From JAGWJU01 sp035533295 (GTDB lineage Bacteria > Elusimicrobiota > Elusimicrobia > UBA1565 > UBA9628), in contig DATLUA010000057.1 of assembly GCA_035533295.1 (NCBI GenBank), forward strand, positions 9,280-73,279: a DNA stretch of 64,000 nt. Reading direction: 5' to 3'. Below are positions 1 to 8,518 of the stretch, one piece after another. Position 1 is the stretch's first letter. The number at the start of each line of letters is the position of its first letter. A model generated the notes under the pieces. It saw nothing but the letters and a program-made list of their open reading frames with translations. It searched no databases and was not told where the DNA came from. Position numbers and translations under genes: made by a program.

Positions 1-107
1 TGGCGGCGGCTTATCTCGCGGCGGGCTGCTGGATTTTCGAGCGCACCTACCGCTACGCCGTGCGCACCGGGCTCATCGCCCGCTACAGCGCCGAAAGCGT
101 GAACTGA
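1..107 (+). CDS. ABC-2 type transporter permease, C-terminal fragment
   Basis: This is the 3' end of a gene that begins outside the window; codons run in frame from base 3 to the TGA at 105-107. The visible 34 residues start with a short hydrophobic stretch and continue FERTYRYAVRTGLIARYSAE. A final membrane helix followed by a basic, aromatic tail of this kind is typical of ABC-2 permeases of the O-antigen or polysaccharide export type. Too little is present to name a substrate, and another polytopic membrane protein cannot be excluded. Confidence 0.45.
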   Translation, partial: AAAYLAAGCWIFERTYRYAVRTGLIARYSAESVN

Positions 108-119
108 CGAAGATTACAG

Positions 120-506
120 CTATCGTGCCGCATTACTGGCTGTCTGCGCCTGCGTCTCGGAACTAAAATCGTCGTGTCCCTTGAGCCGGCGGTGAGACAG
201 GTAGGCGGTCAGGCCTCCCACGAAGAGCAGGCCCGCGGCCCAGGCGATGGGGCCGGCGCTGGCCACGACCACGGAGTAGATGATGACGCCCGTCGCGGAG
301 ACCGCGGCCAATCCACCGACAGCGCGGGCTTCCTTAAGGTGCCTGGTTTCCTCCGCTGAAAGCCAAGGCGCGGTGATGACGAGGGGCGCCAATTCGGCGG
401 TCGGCGCGGTTGAAATGGAAATTTCAGGCGCAGATTGCCGAGCCGTTTGGCTCCAGGCGGGCGGAGCGATTAAAAGAAGCGAGAGGACGATAGAAAGGAT
501 ATTCAT
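120..506 (-). CDS. small exported or membrane protein, unknown function
   Basis: A 128-residue product that starts MNILSIVLSLLL and has a signal-peptide-like segment ending near PPAWSQ. A second long hydrophobic stretch of about 38 residues lies near the C-terminus (around residues 65-105) and is followed by a basic YLSHRRLKG tail. The ATG at 506 is preferred over an upstream ATG at 557 because an AAGG-type ribosome site sits about 8 bases before it and the signal peptide then begins directly. The gene converges on the upstream permease. I do not recognise the family; the hydrophobic hairpin suggests an inner-membrane protein. Confidence 0.55.
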   Translation of the reverse strand: MNILSIVLSLLLIAPPAWSQTARQSAPEISISTAPTAELAPLVITAPWLSAEETRHLKEARAVGGLAAVSATGVIIYSVVVASAGPIAWAAGLLFVGGLTAYLSHRRLKGHDDFSSETQAQTASNAAR

Positions 507-645
507 CACGATACCCTTACCTTTAAACCTATGCATCATTTCGGCCCCCGACATCAAGTAGCTATTGCAACACCTGACGTAAGCCGTCGTCTTCGTATTG
601 ATCCGTCTTCCTTGCCGTAATCTTAGCTGTTGCCGTTAGGCCCAA

Positions 646-1419
646 TCAAGAGAAATGTCGTTGCCGGAGGGATTGGTGGCCGTTGCCGTTCCGTCCGCCG
701 CGCTTGAAGGTTCCATTGATGGCCTCGTAGAGTTTGGTGATCGAGGAGCCGAGCGATTTGTGGAGCCTATTGCCGTAGGTGGTTTCCATCACGACGGCGT
801 CCGCCGGGCAGGCTTGCGGCGCGCGCAGGAGAGGCCGTCCCGCGTTGCCTAAATCCCCGGAAAAAAGCACGCGCCGGGACTTGCCCTTTTCCGCCAATTC
901 CAAAAGCACGCAGGCCGAGCCCAGGATGTGGCCGGCGTCGATGAACGTGGCCCGCACGCCGGGCGCGAGTTCCAAGGGCTGGCCGTAGGCCGGCGTGCGG
1001 CCGAAATAGTCGAGGCTGTTGAGCGCGTCAAGCGTTTCATATAGGGGAACCGGGTGGCCGGGACCGCCGCTTTTGCCGGCTCTGCGCAGGCGGTAAAGGG
1101 CTTCCTCTTCCTGCAGGTGCGCGGCGTCGAGCAGCACGATTTTGGCCAACTCGCGGGACGCGGCGGTCGTGACGATCTCGCCGCGGAAGCCTCTTTTGAC
1201 GAGAAGCGGCAGGCGGCCGCAGTGATCGAGGTGTCCGTGGGTGAGCAGCATGTCATCTATGGAAGCCGGCTCGAAGCCGAAGGGCTCCGCGTTTTCCTGC
1301 TCGAGTTCGCGGCTCCCTTGATACATGCCGCAGTCGACGAGCACGCGCTTTCCCGCGCAATCGATGAGGTGGCAGGAGCCGGTGACCCCGCAGTCCGCGC
1401 CGTGAAAGGAGATTTCCAT
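646..1419 (-). pseudogene. metallo-beta-lactamase/beta-CASP RNase, C-terminally truncated
   Basis: The first about 240 residues are a clear MBL-fold start: MEISFHGADCGVTGSCH, the zinc motif THGHLDHCG, then FIDAGHILGSAC and the SGDLGN and METTYGNRLH segments of beta-CASP nucleases (the CPSF/RNase J-like group that cuts RNA). Full-length members have about 450 residues. Here the similarity stops after a GTFKRGG motif, where NVIIP and the beta-CASP helices should follow, and an unrelated tail of 15 residues precedes the stop. The ATG at 1419 has a GGAGG ribosome site. Lacking the beta-CASP and RMMBL parts, the product should not form the full active site, so I call it a pseudogene. No other frame restores the missing half in the 85 bases downstream. 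Confidence 0.75.
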
Positions 1420-1508
1420 GAAGTGCCTCCGGCAACATTCGGGCCGGAGATGAGCCGGCATTATCGTTGCGCTCGAAGCCTGCGCCGGGCTTATACAACT
1501 CCGGCACT

Positions 1509-1517
1509 TGATATAAT
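1509..1517 (+). promoter_or_regulatory. extended -10 promoter box for cydAB
   Basis: TGATATAAT, an exact TATAAT with the TGn extension, lies 10 bases before the cydA ATG. No good -35 is visible at the usual spacing. The start point would fall almost at the start codon, giving a nearly leaderless message. Confidence 0.45.
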
Positions 1518-1527
1518 TCCACCGAAC

Positions 1528-2952
1528 ATGCACTTGAACGTCGTCGCGCTCTCCCGCCTTCAGTTCGCCTTGACGATCATGTTCCACTATCTGTTCCCGC
1601 CGCTTTCCATCGGACTTGGCGCGCTCATGGTCATCATGGAGGGCGCCTACCATTGGACCGGCGATAAGGAGTGGGAGACTCTGGCGCGGTTCTGGACTAA
1701 AATATTCGCGGTCAACTTCGCCATGGGCGTGGCCAGCGGCATCGTCATGGAATTCGAGTTCGGCACGAATTGGGCGACTTACTCACGCTTCGTGGGCGAC
1801 ATCTTCGGCTCCGCGCTCGCGGCGGAGGGCATCTTCGCCTTCTTCCTCGAGTCCGGATTCTTGTCCGTGCTGGTGTTTGGATGGGACCGCGTCTCCAAGC
1901 GCATGCATTTTGTTTCCACCTGCCTGGTCGCCTTGGGGGCTCTTTTCTCGGCCGTTTGGATCATCGTGGCCAACTCCTGGCAGCAGACGCCCGCGGGCTA
2001 CGTGCTGGTCACGCACAACGGCATGACGCGCGCCGAAGTCGCCAATTTCTGGGCCGTGGTCTTCAATCCCTCCAGCATGCAGCGGCTCGTTCACACGGTG
2101 TTGGGCGCCTACATGATGGGCGCGGCCTTCGTGGCCAGCGTCTCGGCGTACTACGTGCTCAAGGGCCGGCACGGCTCTCTGGCGCGCAAATCTCTGGCGC
2201 TTTCCGTTATTTTCGGCGCGATTGCGGCGTTCGCGCTGCCCATCTCCGGCGATTCGCAGGCTCGGGAAGTCGCGCGCTATCAGCCGGCCAAGCTGGCCGC
2301 GTTCGAAGGCCTCTACAAGACGACTGCGGACGCGCCGCTGACTTTGTTCGGCATCCCGGACGACGCGCGCCAGGAGCTGCGCGCGGCCGTGGGCGTGCCG
2401 GGTCTTTTGAGCTTTCTCGTGCACGGCCGGACGAGCGCTGCCGTGACCGGGCTTGACGCTTTCGCGCCGGACGACCGTCCTCCCACGGTGGCCTGCTACA
2501 TCCTTTTTCACGCGATGGTCATTATGGGGCTGGCTCTGGCCGCTCTTTTCGGATTCTCTCTGTGGCGACTGCGCGGCGGCAAGCTTTATGAGGATAAACT
2601 TTTGCTCAAGGGGCTTATCGGCTCCGTCGTCGCGACGATGCTCGCCAACGAGATCGGCTGGTGCGCGGCGGAGGTGGGGCGCCAGCCCTGGATCGTCTAC
2701 GGGCTTTTGCGCACCAAGGACGCGGTCTCGCGGGCCGTGCCGGCGCAGGACGTTCTTATTTCCATCGTGCTTTTTTCCATCATTTACGTGATGCTCGCCG
2801 CGATCTGGCTCTACATCCTGGATGAAAAAATCAGGCATGGGCCGGATGAAGCGACGGAAGCCGAAGAACACCCGCACGGGTGGATTGAGGCCGCGGCGCG
2901 GCTGGCCAGTCCCGCCGGAGGCTCCATGGCCGAAGGGGAGGATCGGGCTTGA
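1528..2952 (+). CDS. cydA: cytochrome bd ubiquinol oxidase subunit I
   Basis: 474 residues, the length of short-Q-loop CydA proteins. Subunit I of the bd-type oxidase takes electrons from quinol and reduces oxygen to water at low oxygen tension in the inner membrane. The N-terminus (LSRLQFALTIMFHYLFPPLS) holds the high-spin haem histidine. EFEFGTNWATYSRFVGDIFG carries the conserved acidic residues of the haem pocket, the Q-loop region includes GDSQARE, and the GRQPW signature lies late in the protein. I count about nine hydrophobic segments. The start at ATG 1528 matches the family; the frame stays open further upstream, but that part overlaps the nuclease gene on the other strand. The stop overlaps the start of cydB. 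Confidence 0.97.
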   Translation: MHLNVVALSRLQFALTIMFHYLFPPLSIGLGALMVIMEGAYHWTGDKEWETLARFWTKIFAVNFAMGVASGIVMEFEFGTNWATYSRFVGDIFGSALAAEGIFAFFLESGFLSVLVFGWDRVSKRMHFVSTCLVALGALFSAVWIIVANSWQQTPAGYVLVTHNGMTRAEVANFWAVVFNPSSMQRLVHTVLGAYMMGAAFVASVSAYYVLKGRHGSLARKSLALSVIFGAIAAFALPISGDSQAREVARYQPAKLAAFEGLYKTTADAPLTLFGIPDDARQELRAAVGVPGLLSFLVHGRTSAAVTGLDAFAPDDRPPTVACYILFHAMVIMGLALAALFGFSLWRLRGGKLYEDKLLLKGLIGSVVATMLANEIGWCAAEVGRQPWIVYGLLRTKDAVSRAVPAQDVLISIVLFSIIYVMLAAIWLYILDEKIRHGPDEATEAEEHPHGWIEAAARLASPAGGSMAEGEDRA

Positions 2953-3968
2953 TGGATTTGCGCGCTTTGTGGTTTGTCCTCTTGGGCGTTCTTCTCGCGG
3001 GCTACGCCATCTTGGACGGCTTTGATTTGGGCGTGGGCATCCTGCACTTGGGGGCGCGCAACGATGAGGAACGGCGCGTGTTCCTTAATTCCATCGGCCC
3101 TTTGTGGGACGGCAACGAAGTGTGGCTGGTGACTTTCGGCGGGGCGCTCTTCGCCGCCTTCCCGGACGCCTACGCGACCGCGTTCTCCGGATTTTACCTT
3201 GCCTTCATGGTGTTGCTCTTCGCGCTTATCTTCCGGGCCGTGTCCATGGAGTTCCGCAGCAAGCGCGAATGGCGCTGGTGGCGCCGAGGGTGGGACGTCT
3301 CTTTTTCCGCGGCGAGCTTCGTCGCGGCGCTGCTTTTTGGCGTGGCCGTGGGCGACTCCATGCTCGGCATCCCCATCGGGGCCAACCACGAGTACGCCGG
3401 CGGATTTTTCGATCTCCTGCGGCCCTACGCCCTCTTGGTGGGCGCCTTGAACGTTTCGCTCTTCGCGCTGCACGGCGCCATCTACCTCAACATGAAGACC
3501 AAGGGAGAACTTCAGCGCCGCGTGCGCCGCTGGATGTGGCACGCCTTCGGGATTTTTTTGACGCTCTATCTGTTCACGACCATCGTCACTCTCGCCAAGG
3601 TGCCGCGCGCTCTTGGCAATTTCCAGCAGATGCCTTGGCTCTGGGCCTTGGTGGCGGTCAACATCCTGGCGTTGACCAACATCCCGCGCTCTCTGTTCCT
3701 GCGCCGGCCCGGGCAAGCGTTCGCTTCTTCGGCCGCAGCCATCGCGGCGCTCATCGCCCTTTTTGGGGCGGCGCTCTACCCCAATCTCATCGCCTCAAGC
3801 CTCAATCCGGCCTGGAGCCTGACGGTGAACAACGCCTCGTCCTCGGCCAAGACGCTTAAGATTATGGCCGTCATCGCCGCGTGCGGCATGCCTTTCGTGC
3901 TGTCCTACACTGCGGTGATTTACTGGGTTTTCCGCGGCAAGGTCGAGCTGGGAAAGTTCAGCTACTAG
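2952..3968 (+). CDS. cydB: cytochrome bd ubiquinol oxidase subunit II
   Basis: 338 residues with about eight membrane helices. This is the CydB partner of subunit I, needed to hold the haem b595/d site. It begins MDLRALWFVLLGVLLAGYAILDG, the typical CydB opening with its YaxLDGFDLG motif, and contains GPLWDGNEVWLV, the other family hallmark. The ATG overlaps the cydA stop (TGATG), so translation is probably coupled. No cydX-like micropeptide and no cydDC assembly transporter are seen next to it. Together the two genes indicate respiration under microoxic conditions. Confidence 0.97.
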   Translation: MDLRALWFVLLGVLLAGYAILDGFDLGVGILHLGARNDEERRVFLNSIGPLWDGNEVWLVTFGGALFAAFPDAYATAFSGFYLAFMVLLFALIFRAVSMEFRSKREWRWWRRGWDVSFSAASFVAALLFGVAVGDSMLGIPIGANHEYAGGFFDLLRPYALLVGALNVSLFALHGAIYLNMKTKGELQRRVRRWMWHAFGIFLTLYLFTTIVTLAKVPRALGNFQQMPWLWALVAVNILALTNIPRSLFLRRPGQAFASSAAAIAALIALFGAALYPNLIASSLNPAWSLTVNNASSSAKTLKIMAVIAACGMPFVLSYTAVIYWVFRGKVELGKFSY

Positions 3969-4001
3969 ACGCTATCGGTTTTTTCCTTGAACCGCGTCTG
4001 T

Positions 4002-4023
4002 GCCGGGCCCGAAGGGTCCCGGC
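4002..4023 (+). other. GC-rich hairpin after cydB
   Basis: GCCGGG-CCC-GAA-GGG-T-CCCGGC can fold into a strong stem with a one-base bulge. It lies 34 bases after the cydB stop. No T-run follows, so it could be a weak terminator or a message-stabilising stem. Confidence 0.3.
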
Positions 4024-4170
4024 CTAGCCCGAGATACGGCTGTAGAGCCAGGCCAAAAGCGCGCCTCCGGTGGCACCATCAGCGATGACGTAGAGCGTGC
4101 CGATGACGATGCTTGCCGCGTCGCCGTACGGCCGGAGCCAATGAGCGACGCCTCCAAAGTTTTTATATGA
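4024..4170 (-). pseudogene. remnant of a small membrane protein gene
   Basis: Read on the minus strand without a start codon, this stretch encodes about 46 residues ending DGATGGALLAWLYSRISG, followed by TAG. That ending resembles small two-helix holin-like or DUF-type membrane proteins, which end in a DGxxGGxLxAWLYN pattern. An in-frame stop and the absence of ATG or GTG upstream suggest a decayed 5' end. It is short, so chance is a real alternative. Confidence 0.3.
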
Positions 4171-4203
4171 TCAGCCGTGCTGGAATAGTTTTAAGGAGAA
4201 TAC

Positions 4204-4542
4204 ATGAGAGAAATGGAAGATGCCATCAAGAAGATCGAGGATGCCGTGGGTCGCATCGGGTCGTTGGACGAGGGTAAAAAGGCGGAGCTTCTGCGGCGGC
4301 TTAAGGTCCTGAAATCGGAGCTAAGCCGCTTATCAGAAACCCATGAGGAGGATTCTCGCAGCATCGCAGGTTTTGCCCGGGTGGCGGCTGATGAGGCGGC
4401 GCGCAGAAAAAAAGCGCCGCCTCTTTTGGAAAGCGCGCTGAACGGTCTGTCGCTTGCGGTCCGAGGGTTCGAGGCGTCGCACCCGAAGCTCACCGAGACG
4501 ATCAACGACATCTGCGCCATGCTGGCCCAAATAGGGATGTGA
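4204..4542 (+). CDS. DUF4404-like small helical protein
   Basis: 112 residues, almost wholly helical and charged. The C-terminus (GFEASHPKLTETINDICAMLAQIG) matches the ending pattern of DUF4404 proteins, where FExSHPxL is followed by a short helix and a final LxxxGI or M. The N-terminal half is a predicted coiled coil rich in Glu and Lys. AAGGAGA lies 8 bases before the ATG. The function of the family is unknown to me. The gene stands alone between cydB and a secreted-protein gene. Confidence 0.6.
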   Translation: MREMEDAIKKIEDAVGRIGSLDEGKKAELLRRLKVLKSELSRLSETHEEDSRSIAGFARVAADEAARRKKAPPLLESALNGLSLAVRGFEASHPKLTETINDICAMLAQIGM

Positions 4543-4643
4543 GGATATTGAGTCCATAATAATCATCGGCGAAAAAGCGCGCACCGAACGCCAAAACATT
4601 TTCTTTATAGCGTCCATTACCGCTGGCTCCACCCAAGAAACGG

Positions 4644-4649
4644 TATAAT
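4644..4649 (+). promoter_or_regulatory. candidate -10 box
   Basis: TATAAT lies 32 bases before the ATG at 4682. No convincing -35 is seen. It would drive the secreted HE-motif protein and the prolyl oligopeptidase behind it. Confidence 0.35.
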
Positions 4650-4681
4650 AAGCCCTTGTCGCTTCTGACTGGAAATTGCTT

Positions 4682-5692
4682 ATGAGAAAGGCCTGCGTCG
4701 CAAGTCTTTCCTTGATAACAGCCCTGCTGCTCTGCGCCGGAACTGCTTTTGCCGCGCCTTATGGAATGTTTCGGCTTAACCACGGTCCTTCCCGGCCCAA
4801 GTTCCTGCCCGCGGACTTCACCGGCGCCGCGAGCCCCCGCCTCGTGCGCTATTACGGCGGCCCGGTCATTTCTCGCGCCAAGGTTTACGCGGTTTTTTGG
4901 GGCCGGAACGTCGTCGCCGATGTGCGCGCCGGCATCGGCCCGTTTTACGCCAATATCCTCAACAGCGGCTACATCGACTGGCTCTCGGAGTACGACACGG
5001 GCGTTGCCGCGGTGGACGTCCGAGCGGGCACCGGCCAGACCATCGGCCGGGGCAGCTACGCCGGCGCCGTCACCATCGCTCCGGCTAATAAGTCGGCGAC
5101 GCTCACCGACGCGATGATCCAGCGGGAACTCGCCGCGCAAATCGCGGCCGGGCATCTGCCGCCCTCGGACGCCAATACCTTGTACATGGTTTATTTCCCG
5201 GCAGGCATCGGTATCTCCTTGCCGGATGGAAGCCGCTCCTGCCGGGACTTCGACGCCTACCACGAAGGGTTCACCGGGGCTGGCACGCCCGTCTATTACG
5301 GCGTGATGCCGGATTGCGGCGAGGGTTTCAACGCGTTGAGCGTCACCTCTTCGCACGAGACCATCGAGGCCATCACCGATCCGTTTCCGACGAATGGCGC
5401 GCACCCGGCCTACCCTCAGGCGTGGAACTCGGCCACCGGGGATGAAATCGCGGACCTGTGCGACAGCGTGAATACGTCTTATGTGACCAGTTCTGGCGGC
5501 TTGGTCAGCGACGTGGAGCCGGGGTGGAGCGACTCGGCCAACGCCTGCAACATGGGCCCCTGGACTACTGCCGGTCAAACGGTCAAATTTCCGGCGCGCG
5601 TGGTTTCCGCAGGCTTCCGGCTTGAGCCTTCGCCCATCATGGCCGTGCTCGCGCACGCGAACTCCCTGCCCGTCCCGTGGGACGGCCGCTAA
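4682..5692 (+). CDS. secreted protein with metallopeptidase-like HE motif
   Basis: 336 residues with a clear signal peptide (LSLITALLLCAGTAFA). The mature part holds VTSSHETIEAITDP, then a tryptophan/asparagine segment and DEIADLC. The same arrangement (SHE-xx-EAxTDP, later EIADxC) occurs in bacterial secreted proteins related to the plant EXORDIUM/phosphate-induced family and in putative zinc proteases. The His-Glu pair followed by a Glu/Asp pair could bind a metal, but a full HExxH is absent, so peptidase activity is not shown. Paired cysteines late in the protein suggest a disulfide. The ATG is chosen over a TTG at 4676. The prolyl oligopeptidase starts 11 bases after the stop, so the two are probably co-transcribed. 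Confidence 0.6.
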   Translation: MRKACVASLSLITALLLCAGTAFAAPYGMFRLNHGPSRPKFLPADFTGAASPRLVRYYGGPVISRAKVYAVFWGRNVVADVRAGIGPFYANILNSGYIDWLSEYDTGVAAVDVRAGTGQTIGRGSYAGAVTIAPANKSATLTDAMIQRELAAQIAAGHLPPSDANTLYMVYFPAGIGISLPDGSRSCRDFDAYHEGFTGAGTPVYYGVMPDCGEGFNALSVTSSHETIEAITDPFPTNGAHPAYPQAWNSATGDEIADLCDSVNTSYVTSSGGLVSDVEPGWSDSANACNMGPWTTAGQTVKFPARVVSAGFRLEPSPIMAVLAHANSLPVPWDGR

Positions 5693-5703
5693 CCGAACAC
5701 GTG

Positions 5704-7839
5704 ATGAAAATTGCCGCGGTTTTTTCCGCCTTGCTTCTGACTGCGGGACCTTCCGTCTTCGCCGCGCCGATAGCCAAGATTTCCGTGCCGCCGGATCCCT
5801 ACCTGTGGCTTGAACCCCTGCGCTCGCCGCGCGCGTTGGCCTGGGCCAAGAAGCAGAACGCGAAGACGCTCGCCGTGCTGGCCAAGGATCTGCGTTACGG
5901 CCCGCTCAAAAAAGATATCGGCCGTATTTTGAAAGCCAAGAGCCGCCTGCCGCAGCCCGTCTTGCGCGGCGATTGGATTTACAATTTCTGGCAGGACGGC
6001 GCGCACGCGCACGGCCTCTGGCGGCGCGTGCGCTTCGCCGATTATTCCAAGCCCAATGCTCCTTGGCAAACGGTGCTGGATTTGGACGCCCTCTCGAAGA
6101 AGGAAAAGCAGAACTGGTTCTGGCAGGGGGCCGATTGCCTGCCGCCCGATGACAACCGCTGCCTCATCTCTCTTTCGCGCGGAGGCACGGACGCCGCGGT
6201 CGTGCGGGAGTTCGACATCGCCTCCCGCTCTTTCGTCAAGGGCGGCTTTGATTTGCCGGCGGCCAAGTCGGACGTGGATTGGCTCGACCGAGATCACATC
6301 CTCGTCGCGACCGACTTCGGGCCGGGCTCCTTGACCTCCTCGGGTTATCCGCGCCTGGTCAAGATATGGACGCGGGGAACGCCGCTCTTCCAAGCCCGCC
6401 TGATTTTTTCCGGCAAGACGACCGACGTGGAGGATTCCGGCGCCACGTTTTTCCGGCCCAAGGGCCCCGTCACCATCATCACCCAGGGAAAAACATTTTT
6501 CACCTCGAACGAGTATTTGCTCAAGCCCGGCGATACGCTGGCGCGCATTCCCCTGCCGGAAGACGCCAACGTGGAAGGCGTCTTCCGCGGGCAGGTCCTG
6601 GCTCTGCTGAGAACTCCGTGGAAAACGGGCGCGCGGACGTTCCCGTCCGGGTCCTTGATCGCGTTACCTCTGAATAAGGTTGACGCGGGCGACCCAGGAG
6701 CTTACGTCCGGACGGCTTATACTCCGGACCGCGAGTCCGCCTTCGTGGATTTGAGCACGGCGAAGGACCGGGTTTACGCGGACGTCCTTCACGACGTTTC
6801 CGGGCGGGTGCTGGCCCTGGCCGACGGCCCGAAGGGATGGACGGCCGAAAGGATTTCTCTGCCCGACAACGGCAATACCGCGGTCGCCAGCGCGGATAAT
6901 TTCGAGAGCCGCGTCATCATCCAATACCAGGGATTCCTGACGCCGCCTTCCCTTTATTCAGAGGACGCGACGCTGACGGGAGCCGCCGCCGAGCCGCAAA
7001 AAATTAAAAGCCAGCCCGCGACCTTCAACGCCGCGGGCCTAGCGGTCGAACAATTCTGGGCCAAGAGCGCCGACGGCACGATGATTCCCTATTTCCTGGT
7101 GCACCGCAAAGGCATGAAGCGCGACGGCAAAAATCCCACGCTCCTCTACGCGTACGGCGGCTTCGAGCTCTCCATGGTTCCGGCCTATTCGCCTTATTAT
7201 TCGCCGGTCATCGGCAACGAGTGGTTCGCCAAGGGCGGCGTGTTCGCCATGGCCAACATCCGCGGCGGGGGCGAATTCGGGCCGCGCTGGCACGAGGCGG
7301 CCATTAAGACCCACCGGCAGAAGGCCTACGATGATTTCCTGGCCGTGGCTCAAGCGCTCGTCAAAACTGGAGTCACCTCGCCCCGGCGGCTCGGCATCAT
7401 GGGCCGCAGCAACGGGGGGCTTTTGGTCGGAGTGGCCTTCACCGAGCGGCCGGATCTTTTCCACGCGGTGATTTGCGAGGTGCCGCTCCTAGACATGATG
7501 CGCTACACCCACATCGGCGCCGGGGCCTCGTGGGTTTCGGAGTACGGCGATCCGGCTAATCGCAAAATGGCCGCGGCCATCCTGCGCTACTCGCCCTATC
7601 AGAACGTCAGGCCCGGCGTGCGCTATCCCAAGGTCTTCTTCGTGACTTCTTCGGACGACGACCGTGTGGAGCCGGCGCACGCGCGCAAGATGGCGGCCAA
7701 GATGGAGGCGATGGGCGACCCGGTCTTTTTCTACGAAAGCCCCGAGGGCGGGCACGAGCGCGGGGAAGCCTCCCTCAACGGAACCACGAAAACGATGGCG
7801 CTGGAGTACATCTACCTTTATCGCCGGCTCATGGACTAG
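5704..7839 (+). CDS. exported prolyl oligopeptidase (S9A family)
   Basis: 711 residues, the usual length for S9A. This serine peptidase cuts short peptides after proline or related residues. A signal peptide (MKIAAVFSALLLTAGPSVFA) directs it out of the cytoplasm. DPYLWLE opens the mature protein as in other family members. The beta-propeller spans roughly residues 70-420. The alpha/beta-hydrolase domain follows, with nucleophile Ser569 in GRSNGG, the aspartate within SSDDDRVEPAH around residue 651, and His684 in GGHERG. The ATG at 5704 is preferred over an in-frame upstream start because it opens the signal peptide. Its place beside the secreted HE-motif protein suggests use of external peptides. 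Confidence in the family is very high; the substrate is inferred. Confidence 0.93.
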   Translation: MKIAAVFSALLLTAGPSVFAAPIAKISVPPDPYLWLEPLRSPRALAWAKKQNAKTLAVLAKDLRYGPLKKDIGRILKAKSRLPQPVLRGDWIYNFWQDGAHAHGLWRRVRFADYSKPNAPWQTVLDLDALSKKEKQNWFWQGADCLPPDDNRCLISLSRGGTDAAVVREFDIASRSFVKGGFDLPAAKSDVDWLDRDHILVATDFGPGSLTSSGYPRLVKIWTRGTPLFQARLIFSGKTTDVEDSGATFFRPKGPVTIITQGKTFFTSNEYLLKPGDTLARIPLPEDANVEGVFRGQVLALLRTPWKTGARTFPSGSLIALPLNKVDAGDPGAYVRTAYTPDRESAFVDLSTAKDRVYADVLHDVSGRVLALADGPKGWTAERISLPDNGNTAVASADNFESRVIIQYQGFLTPPSLYSEDATLTGAAAEPQKIKSQPATFNAAGLAVEQFWAKSADGTMIPYFLVHRKGMKRDGKNPTLLYAYGGFELSMVPAYSPYYSPVIGNEWFAKGGVFAMANIRGGGEFGPRWHEAAIKTHRQKAYDDFLAVAQALVKTGVTSPRRLGIMGRSNGGLLVGVAFTERPDLFHAVICEVPLLDMMRYTHIGAGASWVSEYGDPANRKMAAAILRYSPYQNVRPGVRYPKVFFVTSSDDDRVEPAHARKMAAKMEAMGDPVFFYESPEGGHERGEASLNGTTKTMALEYIYLYRRLMD

Positions 7840-7849
7840 AAATCGGACC

Positions 7850-8518
7850 ATGCCATCGGCGTTGAAGCGCCTAGTCCGGAGTTTCCTGGGTTTTTGCCAG
7901 CACGGCGCTTACGCTTGGTTTTTTTCGGTCGAGGTCTCGGGCGCCGAGCACGTTCCCAATCGCGGCGGGCTTATCATCGCGGCCAACCACACCAGCCATT
8001 TGGACATGGGCCTCATCAAGCACGCGCTGGGCCCGGCCGGTCAAGACTTGGTGTCCTTGGCCGCGCAAGATTATTTTTTCAGCAACCCGCTCAATCGCTG
8101 GTTTTTCGGCAATTTCACCAATCTTCTGTCATTCAACCGCTCCAAGAGCCTGAAAGAATCCTTGCTCGCGGCCGGGCGCGTGCTCAAGGATGGGCGCAAC
8201 CTGCTCATTTTCCCGGAGGGCACGCGCACGCGCGACGGCGGCATGGGGACGTTCAAGCCTTCCTTGGGCTACATGGCGCTTAACTTCGAGGCCGACGTGC
8301 TGCCGGTCTATATCTCCGGCGCTTTCGAGGCCCTTCCCAGGGGGAAAATCGTGCCCCGCTCGCGGCGCTTGAAGGCGGTGTTCGGACCCGTCATTTCGGC
8401 TTCGGCGCTCAAAGCGGCCGCGGCGGCCGCGGGCGGCGAGGACGACAACCGCGCGGCGACGAAGGTCGTGGAGGACGCGGTGCGGGGGCTCGAGCGGCAG
8501 GCGCGGGGCGAGGCTTAG
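7850..8518 (+). CDS. 1-acyl-glycerol-3-phosphate acyltransferase (PlsC family)
   Basis: 222 residues. PlsC-type enzymes transfer an acyl chain to lysophosphatidate or a similar lysolipid at the inner membrane. The catalytic motif NHTSHLD is at residues 46-52 (His47 and Asp52 form the HX4D pair) and FPEGTR is near residue 121. A hydrophobic N-terminal stretch is the probable membrane contact. The start ATG lies 10 bases after the oligopeptidase stop. The stop overlaps by 4 bases the convergent Bax-inhibitor gene. Family members vary in acceptor, so I leave out a gene symbol. Confidence 0.88.
   Translation: MPSALKRLVRSFLGFCQHGAYAWFFSVEVSGAEHVPNRGGLIIAANHTSHLDMGLIKHALGPAGQDLVSLAAQDYFFSNPLNRWFFGNFTNLLSFNRSKSLKESLLAAGRVLKDGRNLLIFPEGTRTRDGGMGTFKPSLGYMALNFEADVLPVYISGAFEALPRGKIVPRSRRLKAVFGPVISASALKAAAAAAGGEDDNRAATKVVEDAVRGLERQARGEA

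Noticed and set aside
1054..1527. Long in-frame extension upstream of cydA
   Set aside because: CydA proteins start at the MHLNVVALSRLQ-type segment; the extension lies antisense to the nuclease gene and has no membrane or haem motif.
1783..2877. 364-codon open frame on the minus strand
   Set aside because: It lies fully inside cydA, is rich in Arg, Gly and His as expected for an antisense shadow of a GC-rich gene, and has no recognisable domain.
4002..4023. Certain rho-independent terminator after cydAB
   Set aside because: The stem is strong but no T-run follows on the + strand, so it is listed only as a hairpin.
3972..4157. 61-codon minus-strand frame from an ATG
   Set aside because: Its translation is low-information (Ser, Ala, Arg); the neighbouring frame gives a more protein-like remnant, so this one was not called.
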